Notes: a model not told the origin generated them from the letters alone. A DNA stretch of 54,661 nt from Gammaproteobacteria bacterium (GCA_004297335.1 SCUD01000007.1:1-54661), one strand, 5' to 3'. Shown: positions 44,380-54,427, counted from the first letter of the stretch. Made by a program: numbers and translations.

Positions 44380-46068
44380 ATGCCCAAGCCGAAACACGAT
44401 ACGCCGGACGTAGTGCTGGCCGAGGCGCGATCACTGGCCGCCCTGCCGGCGGACGCGGTCGAATCGAGGCTGGAGACGCTCCGGTCGCGCTATCGCGAGG
44501 CGCCATTGCTCTTCACGCCGGAGACCCTGCAGCTACTGCGCCAGGCCGGCGAGCGCGCGAAGCAGCTTCGGTTCGATGACAGCGGCGGCCGAGCGCTGGC
44601 AGCGCTGAAGGAAGTGTTCGGCTATCCGACGTTCCGCGCCGGGCAACTGGAGATCATCCAGGCGGTCATGACCGGGCGGGACTGCCTCGGGGTGATGCCG
44701 ACCGGAGCCGGGAAGTCGGTGACCTACCAGATCCCGGCGCGGCTGCTGGGCGGCGTGACGCTGGTCGTGTCGCCGTTGATTTCGCTCATGCAGGACCAGG
44801 TCGACTCGATGGTCGAAGTCGGGATCCGCGCGACGTTTCTGAACTCGTCGCTCGATGCCGCGGAACGGTCGCGGCGCGTGGCGCGGCTGCGGGCGGGGGA
44901 GTTCGAGCTGCTGTATGCCGCACCGGAGGGCATCGACGCGTCGGTCGGCCGGTTGCTGGACTCGCTCGACCTGAGGCTGGTCGCGGTCGACGAGGCCCAC
45001 TGCATCAGCGAATGGGGACACGACTTCCGTCCGTCCTACCGCAACCTCGCCGGCCTGAAGCAGCGCTTCAAGGGAATCCCGGTTCTCGCCCTCACCGCTA
45101 CCGCGACGCCGCGCGTGAAGCGCGGCATCATCGAGCAGCTGGCGCTGCAGGATCCGCTCGATGTCCGCGGCTCGTTCTTCCGCTCCAACCTGCAGCTGTT
45201 CGCTGCGAAGAAGGGACAGGGTGCCGGCGTGCGCGACCTGATCCTGCGGCTCGTCCGCGCTCGCCGCGGCGAGTCCGGGATCGTGTACTGCCTGTCACGC
45301 AAGTCAGCCGACGCGACGGCCGCGTTCCTCCATGGGAAGGGCGTCCGCGCAGCCGCGTACCACGCGGGAATGACGGCGGCACAGCGCAAGCAGGCCCAGG
45401 ACCGGTTCAGCCGGGACGATCTCGACGTCGTCTGCGCGACGATTGCCTTCGGCATGGGGATTGACAAGTCGAACGTGCGCTTCGTCATTCACCGTGACCT
45501 GCCGCGTTCGATTGAAGGGTACTACCAGGAAATCGGCCGGGCCGGGCGCGACGGTGCGCCCGCTGATTGCGTCCTTTTCTACTCCTGGGCCGATGTCATG
45601 TCGCTCGACCGCCTGATCGCCAATTCCGAGGTCCAGGATCCAGAGGTCGCCGGCCAGCAGCGCCGCGCGGTGCGCCGCATGTTCGATCTCGCCGACGGTG
45701 CCGCCTGCCTTTGGCGCCGTCTCGCCGGCCATTTCGCGGAGGTCATCGCCGACTGCGGCGGGTCGTGCGGCTACTGCCTCAAGCGCGATATCGTCGCGAA
45801 GTCCCCGGGGCCGGAGCGGCAGGTTGCGGTACCGAAAGGGGCGATCCCGGACCCAGGGCTGTTCGAGCGCCTGCGTGCGCTGCGAAAGAGGCTGGCGGAC
45901 GAACGCAAGGTACCGGCGTTCGTAGTCTTCAGCGACAAGGCCTTGCAGGACATGGCCAACCGCAAGCCGCTGACGCGCGAGGAGTTCCTCGAGGTGCACG
46001 GGGTTGGACAGAAGAAGATCGAGGAATACGGGGAGGCCTTCCTGGCGGAAATCCGCCGGGACTGTTGA
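44380..46068 (+). CDS. RecQ-family DNA helicase without the winged-helix domain
   Basis: This 562-residue SF2 helicase has an N-terminal extension of about 80 residues. The motif set is complete: Walker A MPTGAGKS (about 107-114), DEAH at 204-207 followed by [25 protein letters not shown] and the arginine finger region [15 protein letters not shown]. Four Cys of the RecQ zinc site follow (one in AACLWR and DCGGSCGYC). HRDC starts at about residue 485 ([15 protein letters not shown]). The winged helix between zinc and HRDC in E. coli RecQ is absent. It unwinds DNA 3'-5' in recombination and repair. Confidence 0.9.
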   Translation: MPKPKHDTPDVVLAEARSLAALPADAVESRLETLRSRYREAPLLFTPETLQLLRQAGERAKQLRFDDSGGRALAALKEVFGYPTFRAGQLEIIQAVMTGRDCLGVMPTGAGKSVTYQIPARLLGGVTLVVSPLISLMQDQVDSMVEVGIRATFLNSSLDAAERSRRVARLRAGEFELLYAAPEGIDASVGRLLDSLDLRLVAVDEAHCISEWGHDFRPSYRNLAGLKQRFKGIPVLALTATATPRVKRGIIEQLALQDPLDVRGSFFRSNLQLFAAKKGQGAGVRDLILRLVRARRGESGIVYCLSRKSADATAAFLHGKGVRAAAYHAGMTAAQRKQAQDRFSRDDLDVVCATIAFGMGIDKSNVRFVIHRDLPRSIEGYYQEIGRAGRDGAPADCVLFYSWADVMSLDRLIANSEVQDPEVAGQQRRAVRRMFDLADGAACLWRRLAGHFAEVIADCGGSCGYCLKRDIVAKSPGPERQVAVPKGAIPDPGLFERLRALRKRLADERKVPAFVVFSDKALQDMANRKPLTREEFLEVHGVGQKKIEEYGEAFLAEIRRDC

Positions 46069-46205
46069 GTGGTGCCGCTGCCCCGGGGTATGGTCCATCC
46101 GCACGGTACCTGCTGACCGATCGCAAACCACATTTCTGGAACATAATGGGAGGGTTGACACTCAGGAGCGGAATTCTGCCCAATCAGGAATCGCGAGGTC
46201 CAGGT

Positions 46206-46514
46206 ATGAGCAACCCGATCAGCACCGATAAACTCCTGCAGGATCTGCACTCCGTAGTACGCGAGGCCGAGTCGCTGTTGAAGGCGACGGCCGGACACGC
46301 GGGGGACAAAGTGGATGAAGTGCGCGCGCGCGCGGAGCAGACCGTCAGAGAGGCGCGTTCGCGGCTCGACGAGGTAGAACAACACACTCTGCGTCGCGTG
46401 CGCGACGCCGCGACCGAAGCCGAGGGCTACGTTCGCGATAATCCGTGGCAGGCCCTGGGCGTGGCCGCCGGGGTCGGATTGTTGCTGGGCCTGCTGCTCG
46501 GCCGGCGCTCATGA
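46206..46514 (+). CDS. DUF883/ElaB-YqjD family membrane-anchored protein
   Basis: This 102-residue protein is a long amphipathic helix (about residues 1-75) with a C-terminal anchor LGVAAGVGLLLGLLLGRRS. YqjD and ElaB of E. coli bind ribosomes at the inner membrane in stationary phase. The stop overlaps the next start in an ATGA. The trio here corresponds in order to yqjD-yqjE-yqjK. Confidence 0.85.
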   Translation: MSNPISTDKLLQDLHSVVREAESLLKATAGHAGDKVDEVRARAEQTVREARSRLDEVEQHTLRRVRDAATEAEGYVRDNPWQALGVAAGVGLLLGLLLGRRS

Positions 46515-46936
46515 GCGAGGCCGACAGCCCTCGGGCTGCGGAGAACGGGCACTACCAGTCGGGAACCACCACCGGGCTGTTCGCTGCGTTGAGCCGTCTG
46601 CTGGCGACGTTCGTCGCTATCGTGCAGACGCGCGTGCAACTGCTGTCCACCGAAATCCAGGAAGAAGTGCACCGCGCCGCCGCCATGGCGCTCTGGGCGC
46701 TGCTCGCGCTCTTTACCGTACTGATCGGCTTGATGTTTGGCGGCCTCACGATCGTGTTCGCGTTCTGGGACACGCATCGCGTGCTGGCAGCGCTGCTGGT
46801 CACGGCGGGGTTCCTGGTGTTTGCCGGCATCGCGGTGACGATATTGCTGTTGCAGGTGCGGTCGCACCAGCGATTCCTGGACGCCACGCTGACCGAGCTG
46901 GCCAGGGATGCCGAGGCGCTGCGGCATCATCATTGA
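46511..46936 (+). CDS. YqjE-like phage-holin-family membrane protein
   Basis: This 141-residue protein has a hydrophilic N-terminus (about 1-50, with VQLLSTEIQEEVHRAAAM) and two membrane helices, ending with a charged tail. It belongs to the holin-superfamily YqjE group of chromosomal envelope proteins, not a phage lysis cassette. The ATG lies in the preceding gene's stop (46511-46514). Confidence 0.82.
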   Translation: MSEADSPRAAENGHYQSGTTTGLFAALSRLLATFVAIVQTRVQLLSTEIQEEVHRAAAMALWALLALFTVLIGLMFGGLTIVFAFWDTHRVLAALLVTAGFLVFAGIAVTILLLQVRSHQRFLDATLTELARDAEALRHHH

Positions 46937-46976
46937 CTCCGGCGCCAATGACCGCACCGGCCTCAAGAGGATCCCC

Positions 46977-47264
46977 ATGAACCTGCGCGCCAGACAGTTG
47001 GCAGAGAAGCGCCGCGATCTGCAACAGTGCTGCGAACTGCAGCGTCACCAGGTCGCGCAATTGACCGCCAGCATCGAAACGCGACTCGCGCTCGTCGATC
47101 GCCTGGTCAGCGCGACCTCGGGCATCGTGAACCGGCCGCTGCTGGTTCTCGGCGGCATCGCCGGCCTGGTGCTGATCGGTCGGTGGCGTCTACTGCGCTG
47201 GGTCAGCCACGGTGCAATGGTGATCGCGACCGCGCACAAGGTAAGGCAGTTGCTGGCGAAGTGA
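46977..47264 (+). CDS. YqjK-like protein
   Basis: This 95-residue protein has an Arg/Gln-rich coiled-coil N-terminus (MNLRARQLAEKRRDLQQ) and a membrane segment VNRPLLVLGGIAGLVLIG. The ATG at 46977 follows AAGAGGA. The place after YqjD- and YqjE-like genes supports the call. The function is unknown beyond an envelope role. Confidence 0.75.
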   Translation: MNLRARQLAEKRRDLQQCCELQRHQVAQLTASIETRLALVDRLVSATSGIVNRPLLVLGGIAGLVLIGRWRLLRWVSHGAMVIATAHKVRQLLAK

Positions 47265-47297
47265 CGTCAGGCATCCTGACGCCTCGATTTCCCAGCG

Positions 47298-47807
47298 TCA
47301 TGGCCGGCGCCGCGGAGCGGGCGGCGCCACCATGGGGCGTCGCTGCATGCGCTCGCGCATCAGCCGCTCGCGTTCGGCGGGCGTCATCTGCCGCCAGCGC
47401 TCGCGCAGCTCCTGCCGGCGTTCGGGCGGCAACGCCTGGTAGCGACGCCAGGAATCCCGCAGCCGCTCCTGCTCCGCAGGCGGCAGGTCGCTGAACCAGC
47501 TCCAGCGCTCGCGGATGCGCTCGCGTTGCTTCGGCGGCAGTTCCTGCCAGCGCTGCCAGCGTTCGCGCGCGCGGGCCTGCTGCTCGGGGTTCATTGCCAG
47601 CCAGCGCTCGGCCCCACGCGCCATGGCCTGCTGGCGGCCGGGCGGCAACTCACTCCAGTCGCCGGCATGCTTCGCCAGCAACTGCTGCTGCTCCGGCGAC
47701 AGTGAGTCCCAGGCGATTCCCGGCGGCGACCCGGCCGGCTCGGCCATCGCCGGCAATCCAGCCACCGCCAGCCATGCGATCACGATCCATGCCCATCTAG
47801 CGTTCAT
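47298..47807 (-). CDS. DUF3106-family exported protein
   Basis: This 169-residue protein has a signal peptide of about 22 residues ending PAMA. The rest is built of repeated units of roughly ten residues with RERWxxWxxLPPxxRERI, giving a highly charged Arg/Glu/Trp pattern. This is typical of DUF3106 proteins in gammaproteobacteria, of unknown function. It overlaps the next gene upstream by 11 bp and lies in the sigma-factor operon, so it may be part of the stress output. Confidence 0.8.
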   Translation of the reverse strand: MNARWAWIVIAWLAVAGLPAMAEPAGSPPGIAWDSLSPEQQQLLAKHAGDWSELPPGRQQAMARGAERWLAMNPEQQARARERWQRWQELPPKQRERIRERWSWFSDLPPAEQERLRDSWRRYQALPPERRQELRERWRQMTPAERERLMRERMQRRPMVAPPAPRRRP

Positions 47808-48015
47808 CGCTGGCATCCTTCGCAGCCTGCTGCTGCTTCTCGATCCTGCGCTGCTCCCGCGCGAACTCCGGGGACAGCAGGTAGTCCTCGAATCCATCGC
47901 CTTCGCCTCCGGCCTCGCCCAGCAGTTCCAGCAGCTCCGGTTCCGGCGGTGGCTCCTCCGCCACCGCCACCGGCAGCACCAGCAGGCCAGCCACGAGCAA
48001 GGTATCCGCGCGCAT
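47797..48015 (-). CDS. Small exported acidic protein
   Basis: This 72-residue protein has a signal peptide (about 1-19, ending AVA) and an acidic mature part with ELLELLGEAGGEGDGFEDYL. It is part of the sigma factor-anti-sigma-DUF3106 operon, overlapping the DUF3106 gene by 11 bp. I recognise no family. Similar tiny genes occur in this place in relatives, as far as I recall. Confidence 0.65.
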   Translation of the reverse strand: MRADTLLVAGLLVLPVAVAEEPPPEPELLELLGEAGGEGDGFEDYLLSPEFAREQRRIEKQQQAAKDASDER

Positions 48016-48018
48016 GGC

Positions 48019-48387
48019 TCAGCCCACGCCATCGGCGAGGGCGTCGGCCGCCCAGGCGTAGAAGGCCGCATCCTCGCCCAGCATCTCGAAATCCTCACCG
48101 GCGGCCAGCAACTCCAGGTCGTCCAGGGTCGCGAGAGCTGCCGTCGCGCCAGGTCCTGGGGCCGGTTCACGGCCGGTCCACAAGGTCACGGCCACCACCG
48201 CCGCCGCGGCGAGCGCTCCGGCGGGCAGCCAGCCAGAGACCCGGACCGAACGCTGCCGGAACTGCCCGAGCGCCGCATGCCGCGCGCGCGTCAGGCGCGA
48301 ACAGGTGGCGCCGTCCAGCGCGGCCACGCTCGCATCGAAAGCCGCCCGGCTGCGCCGCTCGAAGTCCCGCTGTTCCTGTTCGGTCAT
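48019..48387 (-). CDS. Single-pass membrane protein, candidate anti-sigma factor
   Basis: This 122-residue protein has a cytoplasmic N-terminal segment (about 1-50, FERRSRAAFDASVAALDGAT), one membrane helix LPAGALAAAAVVAVTLWTG and a Leu/Glu/Ala-rich periplasmic end. It overlaps the sigma-factor stop by 4 bp (ATGA). Order and topology fit an anti-sigma factor, though no zinc anti-sigma motif is seen. Confidence 0.6.
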   Translation of the reverse strand: MTEQEQRDFERRSRAAFDASVAALDGATCSRLTRARHAALGQFRQRSVRVSGWLPAGALAAAAVVAVTLWTGREPAPGPGATAALATLDDLELLAAGEDFEMLGEDAAFYAWAADALADGVG

Positions 48388-48992
48388 GTCTGGTCCCCGA
48401 TGGTTCCGCGCAGCGCATGCACCGCACGGAAATAATGAGTCTTCACGCTGCCCTCCGAACAGCCCATCGCGAGGGCCGTCCGGGCCACGTCGAGGCCTTC
48501 GAAATTGCGCAGCAGGAAGGCCTCGCGCTGGCGTTCCGGCAGCCTCGCCAGCGCCTGCTCGAGCTGCGCGAGCAACTCCCCACCCTCGAGCTGCTCGTCC
48601 GGCCGCCCCGCCGGGTCCGGAACCTGCTCGAGCGGATCCGGCACCTCGTCGTCCTGCCGGGAGCCCGGCCACCAGGCGAAGATGCGTCCCCGCGACCGCC
48701 GGCGGCGCTGGCAGTCGGTGATCCGGTTGCGCAGGATGCTGTAGAACAGCGGCTGCCACTGCTCCTGCGGACGCCCGCCGTAATGGTGCGCGAGCCGGAT
48801 CATCGCATCCTGCACGATATCGAGCGCGTCATCGTGATCGCGCACCGACAGCTGTGCGATCCGGTAGGCACGCCGCTCGACGCCGGCCAGGAATCGCTCC
48901 AGTGCCCGCTCCTGCTCCAACCCAGCCTCCTGTTGCGCCGACCGGACCGCCAGGCCCGGCACCGGCCCGGAAAGCGTAACAGAGTCAACCAC
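48384..48992 (-). CDS. ECF-type RNA polymerase sigma factor
   Basis: The GTG at 48992 follows GGGAGG with a 5-bp spacer and gives 202 residues. Region 2 is YRIAQLSVRDHDDALDIVQD with following AMIRLAHHY. Region 4 is LPERQREAFLLRNFEGLD with the helix-turn-helix CSEGSVKTHYFRAV. Longer frames exist upstream but lack a ribosome site. It probably drives this operon and envelope-stress genes, held by the membrane protein encoded next to it. Confidence 0.88.
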   Translation of the reverse strand: MVDSVTLSGPVPGLAVRSAQQEAGLEQERALERFLAGVERRAYRIAQLSVRDHDDALDIVQDAMIRLAHHYGGRPQEQWQPLFYSILRNRITDCQRRRRSRGRIFAWWPGSRQDDEVPDPLEQVPDPAGRPDEQLEGGELLAQLEQALARLPERQREAFLLRNFEGLDVARTALAMGCSEGSVKTHYFRAVHALRGTIGDQT

Positions 48993-49109
48993 GCCGACCT
49001 CCCGACGCTGGCGGCAGGCCCACGGGCCTGCGACGGTGATATAACGCTGCGGCGGCCGGTCGGTTGACTGCCGGCGGCTCCCCTCTGCTGCCAACCGCGA
49101 GATTTCCGC

Positions 49110-51296
49110 TTGGGCCCACACGCGCCGATCCTCAAGGTCGCCTTCGACACGCCGCTACGGCAGTGCTTCGACTACCTGCCGCCTGCCGGTGGCGCCTTGC
49201 CCGGACCCGGGATGAGGGTCCGGGCACCGTTCGGCCGGCGGTGGGCGATCGGGGTAGTGGTAGCCGGGGCCGAACGCAGCGAGCTGCCCGCTGGCCGGCT
49301 GAAACGGATCCACGAGGTCCAGGACGCCGTTCCGCTGTGGGATCCGGTGACCCTGGGGCTGTTGCTCTGGGCCGCGGACTACTACCACCATCCGGTCGGC
49401 GAGGTGCTGTTCGCGGCGATGCCGGCGGCATTGCGCGACGGCACGGCCGCCCTCGGTGCGCGCCTGGTCTGGCGTCTCTCCGCCGCGGGTGCCGCTGCGC
49501 TCGCATCATCACCACGACTCGGCCCGCGGCAACGACAACTGCTCGAGCTCGCTGGCGCGGCGGAGGCGGATGCCGGCGCGATTGCCGCGGCCGGTCTCGG
49601 CGCCACGCTGCGCGAGCTTGCCCGGCGCGGCTGGCTGGAATCGGTGGAGCGACCGCCGCTGGCGCCGGAGTCCGGTCCCGGCGCCCCCGGGCCGGTACTG
49701 ACGGCCGATCAGGCCCGGGCCTTCACGGCGATCGGCGCGGCCCTCGGGAACTATGGAGCCTGGCTGCTGCACGGGGTCACCGGCAGCGGCAAGACCGAGG
49801 TCTACCTGCGCCTGATCGAGCGCGTGCTCGAAACCGGACGCAGCGCCCTGGTGCTGGTGCCGGAGATTGCGCTGACCCCCCAGCTCCTCGCGCGCTTCCG
49901 CGAACGGCTGCCGGTGCCGATCGTGGCGCTGCATTCCGCACTCGGTGACAGCGAACGCCTCGCGGCCTGGCGGGCGGCGGCCTCCGGCACGGCGCCGGTC
50001 GTGATCGGCACGCGCTCTGCCGTGTTTACGCCCTTGCCCGCGCTCGGGCTGGTCGTGGTCGACGAGGAGCACGATCCGTCCTTCAAGCAGCAGGACGGCT
50101 TCCGCTACTCGGCCCGCGATCTCGCCATCGTGCGGGCGCAGCGCCAGGACGTGCCGGTCGTGCTCGGCTCCGCGACCCCCTCGCTCGAGAGCCTCGCCAA
50201 TGCCGCAGCCGGGCGCTATCAGCTGCTGTCGCTGCCGGAACGCACCGGCCGGGCCGGCCAGCCGCGCCTCGGCCTGGTCGACCTGCGCCTGCATGCCGCC
50301 CGCGACGGCCTGTCGCAGCCGGCGCTCAGCGCCATCGAACGGCATCTCGGCGCCGACGGCCAGATCCTCGTCTACCTGAACCGGCGCGGCTGGGCCCCGA
50401 CGCTGTTCTGCCCGGGCTGCGGCTGGGTCGCACCCTGCGCCGCCTGCGATGCCAGGCTCACGGTGCACCTGCGCCAGGCCCGCCTGCGCTGCCACCACTG
50501 CGGTGCCGAGGAGCCCATGCCCTTTGCCTGTGCGCGCTGCGGCGCCGAGCTCCGGCCCGTCGGCGAGGGCACACAGCGCCTCGAGGCGACCCTCGGTGCG
50601 TTGTTTCCGGCGGCTCCGCTGGTCCGCATCGACCGCGACGCGATCCGCCGGCGCGGCGATATCGAGCGCGCACTCGACTCGGTGGCGAGCGGCCGGGCGC
50701 GCATCCTGCTCGGCACGCAGATGCTGACCAAGGGCCACGACTTCCCCGACGTGACCCTGGTGGTCGTTCTCAATGCCGACCAGGGACTGTTCGGCGCGGA
50801 CTTCCGCGCCAGCGAACGCCTCGCCCAGCAGATCATCCAGGTCGCCGGGCGCGCCGGGCGCGGTGACCGGCCCGGGGAAGTGCTGATCCAGTCGGCCTAT
50901 CCCGAACACCCGCTGCTCCAGAGCCTGATCGCCGAGGGCTATGCCGGATTTGCGCGGCGCGCGCTCGAGGAACGCCGCGCGGCCGGCTGGCCGCCGTGGT
51001 CGCGCCTCGCACTGCTCTGCGCGGACAGCCCGGTGCGCGCCGAGCTGCACGCCTTCCTGTGCGCGGCCCGGGAACTGGCACCAGCCGATGCGGCCGGCGG
51101 CCTGCGCCTGCTGGGACCAGCGCCCGCGGCCATGGAGCGCCGCGCCGGACGCTTTCGCGCCCGGCTGCTGCTCGAGGCGCAGGGGCGTGCTCCGTTGCAG
51201 CGCCTGCTGTCCCGCTGGCTGCCCGGGCTCGAGGCGCTGCGCCGGCCACGCGGGCTGCGCTGGGCCGTGGATGTCGATCCGCTCGAGGTGGACTGA
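49110..51296 (+). CDS. priA: Primosomal replication protein N' (PriA helicase)
   Basis: This 728-residue helicase restarts stalled replication forks. It has an N-terminal 3'-DNA-binding domain (about 1-100), Walker A GVTGSGKTEVY near residue 225, DEEHD in VVVDEEHDPSFKQ, and two zinc-binding cysteine groups (CPGCGWVAPCAACDARL and CHHCG…CARCG). The C-terminal helicase lobe holds QMLTKGHDFPDVTLVVV. The start is a TTG at 49110, with the domain beginning at LKVAFDTPLRQCFDYL; no better start lies downstream. argS follows after 64 bp. Confidence 0.95.
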   Translation: MGPHAPILKVAFDTPLRQCFDYLPPAGGALPGPGMRVRAPFGRRWAIGVVVAGAERSELPAGRLKRIHEVQDAVPLWDPVTLGLLLWAADYYHHPVGEVLFAAMPAALRDGTAALGARLVWRLSAAGAAALASSPRLGPRQRQLLELAGAAEADAGAIAAAGLGATLRELARRGWLESVERPPLAPESGPGAPGPVLTADQARAFTAIGAALGNYGAWLLHGVTGSGKTEVYLRLIERVLETGRSALVLVPEIALTPQLLARFRERLPVPIVALHSALGDSERLAAWRAAASGTAPVVIGTRSAVFTPLPALGLVVVDEEHDPSFKQQDGFRYSARDLAIVRAQRQDVPVVLGSATPSLESLANAAAGRYQLLSLPERTGRAGQPRLGLVDLRLHAARDGLSQPALSAIERHLGADGQILVYLNRRGWAPTLFCPGCGWVAPCAACDARLTVHLRQARLRCHHCGAEEPMPFACARCGAELRPVGEGTQRLEATLGALFPAAPLVRIDRDAIRRRGDIERALDSVASGRARILLGTQMLTKGHDFPDVTLVVVLNADQGLFGADFRASERLAQQIIQVAGRAGRGDRPGEVLIQSAYPEHPLLQSLIAEGYAGFARRALEERRAAGWPPWSRLALLCADSPVRAELHAFLCAARELAPADAAGGLRLLGPAPAAMERRAGRFRARLLLEAQGRAPLQRLLSRWLPGLEALRRPRGLRWAVDVDPLEVD

Positions 51297-51360
51297 ACCT
51301 GTCCGGAGTCCGGTCCGGTTGGGATAGACTGGCGCGCTGTTTTCCAGCCCTGGATCCGGC

Positions 51361-53118
51361 GTGAAGGAACTGATCGAACGACTCGTGGCGCAGGCCCTCG
51401 CGGCGCTGCCGGCGGAGGACCGCGGCAGCCTGGATGATCTCCATCCCGAGGTCGAACGCAGCCGCGACCCCGCGCACGGCGACTTCGCCTGCAGCATCGC
51501 GCTCCGGCTCGCGCGGGCCGCACGCACGAACCCGCGCGCGCTGGCCGCGCGCATCGTCGCCGCGCTGCCGCCGAACCCGTTTATCGCGCGCACCGAGATC
51601 GCCGGGCCCGGATTCATCAACTTCTTCGTCACCACGGCAGCCTGGCAGCAGCAGATCGCCCGCGTGCTCGAGACCGGCGCGGCATACGGGTGCAGCGATG
51701 CCGGCGCCGGCCGCCGGGCGATCGTCGAGTTCGTGTCGGCGAATCCCACTGGCCCGCTGCACGTCGGCCATGGCCGGCATGCAGCCTTCGGGGCCTCGCT
51801 CGCCAGCCTGCTGGAGGCCACCGGCTGGAGCGTGCACCGCGAGTACTACGTCAACGACGCCGGCCGCCAGATGGACATCCTCGCGGCCAGCGTCTGGCTG
51901 CGCTATCTCGAGCTCTGTGGTGAACGCGTGGAGTTCCCGGTCAACGGCTACCGCGGCGAGTACCTCCGGCCGATCGCCGCGGACCTGCAGGCCCGGCACG
52001 GCGCGGCGCTGCGGCGCCCGGCCGACCAGGTGTTCGCCGATCTGCCTCCGGACGAGCCCGCCGGCGGCGATCGCGAGCGCCACATTGACGCCGTCATCGC
52101 GCGCATGCGCGAGCTGCTCGGCGCGGCGGACTTCCGCACGGTATTCGACCGCGGGCTCGAGGACATCCTCGCCGACATCCGCGATGACCTCGGCGGCTTC
52201 GGCGTGCGCTTCGACCGCTGGTACTCCGAGCGCGGGCTCGCCGACCACGGCGCGATCGACCGTGCGCTCGCGCGGCTGCGCGAGCACGGCCACGTCTACG
52301 AGCAGGACGGCGCGCTGTGGTTCCGCGCCACCGCCTTCGGCGACGAGAAGGACCGGGTCGTCGTGCGCGAGAACGGCCAGAGCACCTATTTCGCCTCCGA
52401 CATCGCCTACCACCTCGAGAAGCGCGAGCGCGGCTTCGACCTGCTGCTCGACGTGCTCGGTGCCGACCACCATGGCTATGTCGCGCGCGTGCGCGCCGGG
52501 CTCATCGCCATGGGCGAGCCGGGTGAGTCACTCGAGGTGCGCCTGGTGCAGTTCGTCGCGCTGTTCCGCGGCGGCACCAAGGTGCAGATGTCGACCCGCT
52601 CCGGCGAGTTCGTCACGCTGCGCGAGCTGCGCGCAGAGGTCGGCGACGACGCGGCGCGCTTCTTCTACGTGATGCGCTCGAACGACCAGCATCTCGACTT
52701 CGACCTCGAGCTGGCGCGGGCGCGCTCCAACGACAATCCGGTCTACTACGTGCAGTACGCGCATGCGCGCGTCGCCAGCGTCCTGCGCCAGGCCGCCGGC
52801 CGCGGCCAGCCCTTCGACGCGGCCGTCGGGCTCGCCGCGCTCGGGCGGCTCGGCGAGCCGGCCGAGCTCGCGCTGATGAGCGAGATCGCGCGCTGGCCCG
52901 AGGTGCTCGGCCAGGCGGCGGCGCTGCGCGCGCCGCACGCGGTCGTGCACTACCTGCGCGAGCTCGCCACCGCCTTCCACGCCTGCTACAACGCGCTGCC
53001 ATTCCTGGTCGAGGACCCGGCGCTGCGCAACGCCCGGCTCGCACTGATTGTCGCCCTGCAGCAGGTGGTCAGGAACGCGCTCGGCCTGCTCGGCGTCACC
53101 GCGCCGGAGACGATGTGA
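51361..53118 (+). CDS. argS: Arginyl-tRNA synthetase
   Basis: This 585-residue class Ia synthetase begins at GTG 51361. The HIGH motif is HVGH at about 134-137 within [13 protein letters not shown], and the KMSKS-equivalent is KVQMSTRSG. An N-terminal Add-1 domain (1-90) and a C-terminal anticodon-binding domain with DALRY-type helices (about 450-585) are present. It charges tRNA-Arg. The stop TGA shares one base with the ATG of the SPOR gene. Confidence 0.97.
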   Translation: MKELIERLVAQALAALPAEDRGSLDDLHPEVERSRDPAHGDFACSIALRLARAARTNPRALAARIVAALPPNPFIARTEIAGPGFINFFVTTAAWQQQIARVLETGAAYGCSDAGAGRRAIVEFVSANPTGPLHVGHGRHAAFGASLASLLEATGWSVHREYYVNDAGRQMDILAASVWLRYLELCGERVEFPVNGYRGEYLRPIAADLQARHGAALRRPADQVFADLPPDEPAGGDRERHIDAVIARMRELLGAADFRTVFDRGLEDILADIRDDLGGFGVRFDRWYSERGLADHGAIDRALARLREHGHVYEQDGALWFRATAFGDEKDRVVVRENGQSTYFASDIAYHLEKRERGFDLLLDVLGADHHGYVARVRAGLIAMGEPGESLEVRLVQFVALFRGGTKVQMSTRSGEFVTLRELRAEVGDDAARFFYVMRSNDQHLDFDLELARARSNDNPVYYVQYAHARVASVLRQAAGRGQPFDAAVGLAALGRLGEPAELALMSEIARWPEVLGQAAALRAPHAVVHYLRELATAFHACYNALPFLVEDPALRNARLALIVALQQVVRNALGLLGVTAPETM

Positions 53119-53660
53119 TGGCCGCGCGCGACTACAAGCGCAGCCGCGCGCGCCGCGCCCCCTTCTCGGGCTGGACCGGCCTCGCGCTCGGCGCCGCGGC
53201 CGGCCTCGCCGTCGCCGTCGCCGTGTTCCTGCTGAACCGCCCGGGCGGCGGCGAGCAACCCGCGCATCCACCGAAACCGGCCTCGGCCGACGATGCCGGC
53301 CCGGCGGCGACCGAGCCCGTGGAGCGCTACGACTTCTACGAGATGCTGCCGAAGTTCGAGGTGGTCGTACCGGAGCGCGAGGCCGCGCTGCCGCGTGGCG
53401 CGCCGCCGGCGGCGACCGCGCCGGCCGGCGCCTACGTGCTGCAGGTGGGCTCCTACCGCAATTTCGCCGAGGCCGACCGCGTGCGGGCCCAGCTCGCGCT
53501 GCAGGGCATCGAATCGCGCGTGCAGCGCGTCTCGGTCGACAACGACACCTGGCACCGCGTCCGGGTGGGACCGATCGCGGACCTCGACGAACTGAGCCGC
53601 ATCCGTGACCGACTGCGCGAAGCCGAGATGGATACCCTCGTGATCCGGGTCGGGGACTGA
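53118..53660 (+). CDS. SPOR-domain cell-division protein (FtsN-like)
   Basis: This 180-residue protein has a basic N-terminus, one membrane helix (ALGAAAGLAVAVAVFLL, about 20-40), a Pro/Ala linker, and a C-terminal SPOR domain of about 75 residues (YVLQVGSYRNFAEADRVRAQ, WHRVRVGPIADLDEL). SPOR domains bind denuded glycan strands at the division septum. Coupling to argS (1-bp overlap) is common in gammaproteobacteria. Its TGA lies in the terminal repeat of the downstream RAYT element. Confidence 0.9.
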   Translation: MAARDYKRSRARRAPFSGWTGLALGAAAGLAVAVAVFLLNRPGGGEQPAHPPKPASADDAGPAATEPVERYDFYEMLPKFEVVVPEREAALPRGAPPAATAPAGAYVLQVGSYRNFAEADRVRAQLALQGIESRVQRVSVDNDTWHRVRVGPIADLDELSRIRDRLREAEMDTLVIRVGD

Positions 53661-53681
53661 AAAGGGGACAGTCCCCTTTTC
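53659..53681 (+). repeat. Left REP palindrome
   Basis: GAAAAGGGGAC and GTCCCCTTTTC flank a single A. The 11-bp stem can fold and is followed by a T-rich run, so it could also act as a terminator for the SPOR gene. Its reverse complement is the right palindrome. Confidence 0.85.
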
Positions 53682-53683
53682 TT

Positions 53684-54367
53684 TCAGCCGAGCATCACGT
53701 CTTTGCGCGGTCGGCCCTGCGCACGCGGGCGCAATGGGCGACCGCTCATTGCCTCGAGTCTCTCGACGAACGCTTGCGACCCATGCGGAAGGTCCAGCTC
53801 CGTGCTGCGGCGCAACGTCGCCAGACTGTCCGGGTCGTCACCTTCGTTCAACCACAACGACCAGTCACCGGCAGTCGGCAAAGCCCGCCGCCACCGAGAG
53901 CCCGCTGCCAGTATCGGATCCGGTGTCAGGCCGCAGTGGGATCCTGCGCTCGACCACCGGTAGGCTTCCGCTCGAACAACCATCCCGGCACGGACCGGAT
54001 TGAGCTCTACGTACCGCGTCGCCGACCACAACCCGGCCTCGTCAAGTGCCGAGGAATGAAACCGGCCCTGCCACAAGTGGCCCCGCCATTCCCGCAGTCG
54101 ATTGATTCGCTGCGCGTAGCGCGCGTGCAACGGCATGATCATCGCTTGCAGTCCGGTGCTGGATGCCGGCACCAGCACGAGATGCACGTGGTTGCTCATC
54201 AGGCAGTAGGCCAGGACATCGACCGAACACTCCTCAGCGTACCCCCGCAGCCACGCCAGGTAAGTGCATCGATCCGCATCGGTAAAGAAGACCTGCCCGC
54301 GCCGATTGCCGCGCTGCGTGACATGATGCGGGACACCGGCAATGACCAATCGCGCACGACGTGGCAT
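53684..54367 (-). CDS. REP-associated tyrosine transposase (RAYT, Y1/IS200-like)
   Basis: From the ATG at 54367 (PRRARLVIAGVPHHVTQRGN) the protein has 227 residues. The HUH motif is SNHVHLVLV with His60 and His62, and the catalytic Tyr is Tyr119 in ATRYVELNPVRAGMV. This places it in the TnpA_REP group, which moves or maintains REP palindromes through single-strand DNA cuts. The expected REP sequences flank it on both sides. Its stop abuts the left repeat. Confidence 0.92.
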   Translation of the reverse strand: MPRRARLVIAGVPHHVTQRGNRRGQVFFTDADRCTYLAWLRGYAEECSVDVLAYCLMSNHVHLVLVPASSTGLQAMIMPLHARYAQRINRLREWRGHLWQGRFHSSALDEAGLWSATRYVELNPVRAGMVVRAEAYRWSSAGSHCGLTPDPILAAGSRWRRALPTAGDWSLWLNEGDDPDSLATLRRSTELDLPHGSQAFVERLEAMSGRPLRPRAQGRPRKDVMLG

Positions 54368-54427
54368 TGAGGGAACGTAGCATCCCGGTGCCGTCGCCGG
54401 TCCGGCCAAAACCGCCCTAATCAGGAA

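Noticed and set aside
46155-46205. TTGACA box upstream of the YqjD-like gene as a promoter
   Set aside because: No credible -10 element lies 16-18 bp downstream, so the box is probably chance.
49509-51821. 770-codon minus-strand frame opposite priA and argS
   Set aside because: It is antisense to two certain housekeeping genes and crosses their boundary, with no recognisable motif.
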